Shown one piece after another: positions 63,238 to 64,000 of a stretch of 64,000 bases of DNA. Under the pieces are notes generated by a model. That model was given only the letters and a program-made list of their open reading frames with translations, ran no database searches and had not been told where the DNA came from. The number at the start of each line of letters is the position of its first letter. Position 1 is the first letter of the stretch. Source of the stretch: Sinorhizobium mexicanum (GTDB lineage Bacteria; Pseudomonadota; Alphaproteobacteria; Rhizobiales; Rhizobiaceae); assembly GCF_013488225.1 (NCBI RefSeq), contig NZ_CP041238.1:397501-461500 (forward strand). Reading direction: 5' to 3'. A program made the translations under genes and the position numbers.

Positions 63238-63281
63238 GAAACATAAATTCCGTCGTTTCGTCAATATGGAATTTTCATTCT
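63238..63281. promoter_or_regulatory. iolC promoter with two IolR-like sites
   Basis: GAAACATAAATTCC (63238-63251) and GGAATTTTCATTCT (63268-63281) each match the S. meliloti IolR motif GGAA-N6-TTCC with one mismatch. A minus-strand TTGACG (63259-63264) lies between them as a possible -35. The gap 63171-63279 separates iolC from iolR, both on the minus strand. Confidence 0.55.
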
Positions 63282-64000
63282 ATTGTCCGTCCGCCAGGCG
63301 CTGCCGCTTCTCGGCGATCGCCACCGTCAGCGCCATCGCAAAGGCCATGCTTGCGGAAAGGGAACGAAAACCGGCGTGGTCGGCCTCGACCAGTTCGAAC
63401 CAGACCTTCGATGACTCGGCTAGCGGCGAGAAAGCCGAATCGGTAAGCGACACGACCGGCACCTTGCGGCTGGCGAGCAGGCGCGCCTGGCTGGCGCTTT
63501 CCGAGGCGTAGGGCGAAAAGCTGACGGCGAAGGCCGCATCCTGCTTCGTCGCCATCGCCAGCATGTCGTCGTCGATCCCTGCTGCCGTCCCGACATGCTG
63601 ATACTTCACTTTCAGCTTGCCGAAGGCGTAGGCCATGTAACTGGAAATAGGGTAGGAGCGGCGCTTGGCGATGAGATAGATCGTGTCGGCCTTGGCGAGG
63701 ATGTCGACGGCACGCTCGAAGGCCTCCGGCTCGACGGATGTGGCGACGTTGTCCAGCGATCGATGGGCTGCGGCGACGAAGCCGTTGAAGATCGAGCCGC
63801 TCTCGAGTTTGCTGTGTTCGTTCTGGCTCAGGGCTTTCAGCCGCTCTTCGTATCCGGGCGTGCGTTCCCTGAGCCGCGCTCGAAAAATCTGCTGCAGGCT
63901 CGAAAAACCCTCGAAACCGAAATGTTGCGCGAAGCGCACGAGCGTCGACGGCTGGACGTCGGCGGATGTCGCAATGCTCGCCGCCGTACCGAAGGCGATC
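63280..64000 (-). CDS. iolR: RpiR-family inositol regulator IolR (cut by right edge)
   Basis: The frame is open from the right edge to the TAG at 63280-63282; about 240 residues are visible and the N-terminus is missing. The RpiR helix-turn-helix has IAFGTAASIATSADVQPSTL followed by VRFAQHFGFEGFSSLQ, and a SIS domain (about the last 150 residues) includes TIYLIAKRRSYPISSYMAYA and FSPYASES. It matches the regulator that lies upstream of iolCDEB in S. meliloti, where it represses the pathway until an inositol intermediate appears. Confidence 0.93.
   Translation of the reverse strand, partial: IAFGTAASIATSADVQPSTLVRFAQHFGFEGFSSLQQIFRARLRERTPGYEERLKALSQNEHSKLESGSIFNGFVAAAHRSLDNVATSVEPEAFERAVDILAKADTIYLIAKRRSYPISSYMAYAFGKLKVKYQHVGTAAGIDDDMLAMATKQDAAFAVSFSPYASESASQARLLASRKVPVVSLTDSAFSPLAESSKVWFELVEADHAGFRSLSASMAFAMALTVAIAEKRQRLADGQ

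Overview
The window is chromosomal DNA of a Sinorhizobium/Ensifer-type alphaproteobacterium, close to but probably not identical with S. meliloti. The evidence is high GC, near-match recall of TatA, PmtA, the Ugp and Iol proteins, the gene order iolR-iolC-iolD-iolE-iolB, and dispersed RIME-like and other rhizobial intergenic palindromes. No rRNA, tRNA, CRISPR array, intact insertion sequence or prophage was seen.

Layout. 1-11.6 kb: xseA, two MarR regulators each divergent from a target (a DMT exporter; a glutathione transferase) with paired palindromic operators, an M29 aminopeptidase, ybaK and ArsC-like genes, tatA-yitT with a divergent Lrp regulator, an AstE/aspartoacylase-like hydrolase and a 2H phosphoesterase. 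11.7-14.6 kb: a small accessory patch (FAD oxidoreductase, small ORF, TetR regulator, DUF6088-like remnant). It is bounded by a 13-bp direct repeat of the guaA 3' end, with integrase arm-site-like repeats at one end and a guaA-type terminator stranded outside the other. It reads as the footprint of an integrative element in guaA. 14.5-20.3 kb: guaA, a nucleoside phosphorylase-family protein, a thioesterase, GNAT, DUF1513 and corA. 20.4-24.9 kb: an iron-uptake type cluster (two imelysins and a di-haem DUF1111 protein) with an Irr-like box. The DUF1111 gene carries a 146-bp palindromic element inside its reading frame.

24.9-36.6 kb: RsmB-like methyltransferase, RlpA-like protein, SDR protein, queG, GST, uppP, a 53-aa secreted protein with its own terminator, an NDUFA9-like protein, DUF1330, pyrF, a histidine phosphatase, pmtA and dnaN. 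36.8-43.5 kb: rsmI-yraN, then ugpBAEC plus a translationally coupled EEP-family hydrolase behind a phased Pho-box-like array. 43.5-54 kb: comM with an SOS box, ArsR plus a threonine dehydratase-like gene, cysK, two LysE exporters, ChaC, a DMT transporter with a divergent Lrp regulator, dut and prfC. 54-57 kb: B3/B4-domain protein, DMT transporter, AraC regulator and GFA protein. 57.2-64 kb: the myo-inositol catabolic operon iolCDEB, read leftward, behind an RpiR-type iolR that runs off the right edge. RIME-like elements sit between iolD/iolE and iolE/iolB.

Most of the window is core metabolism. The best candidates for something not yet described are the decayed guaA-integrated element and the palindromic element inside the DUF1111 protein.
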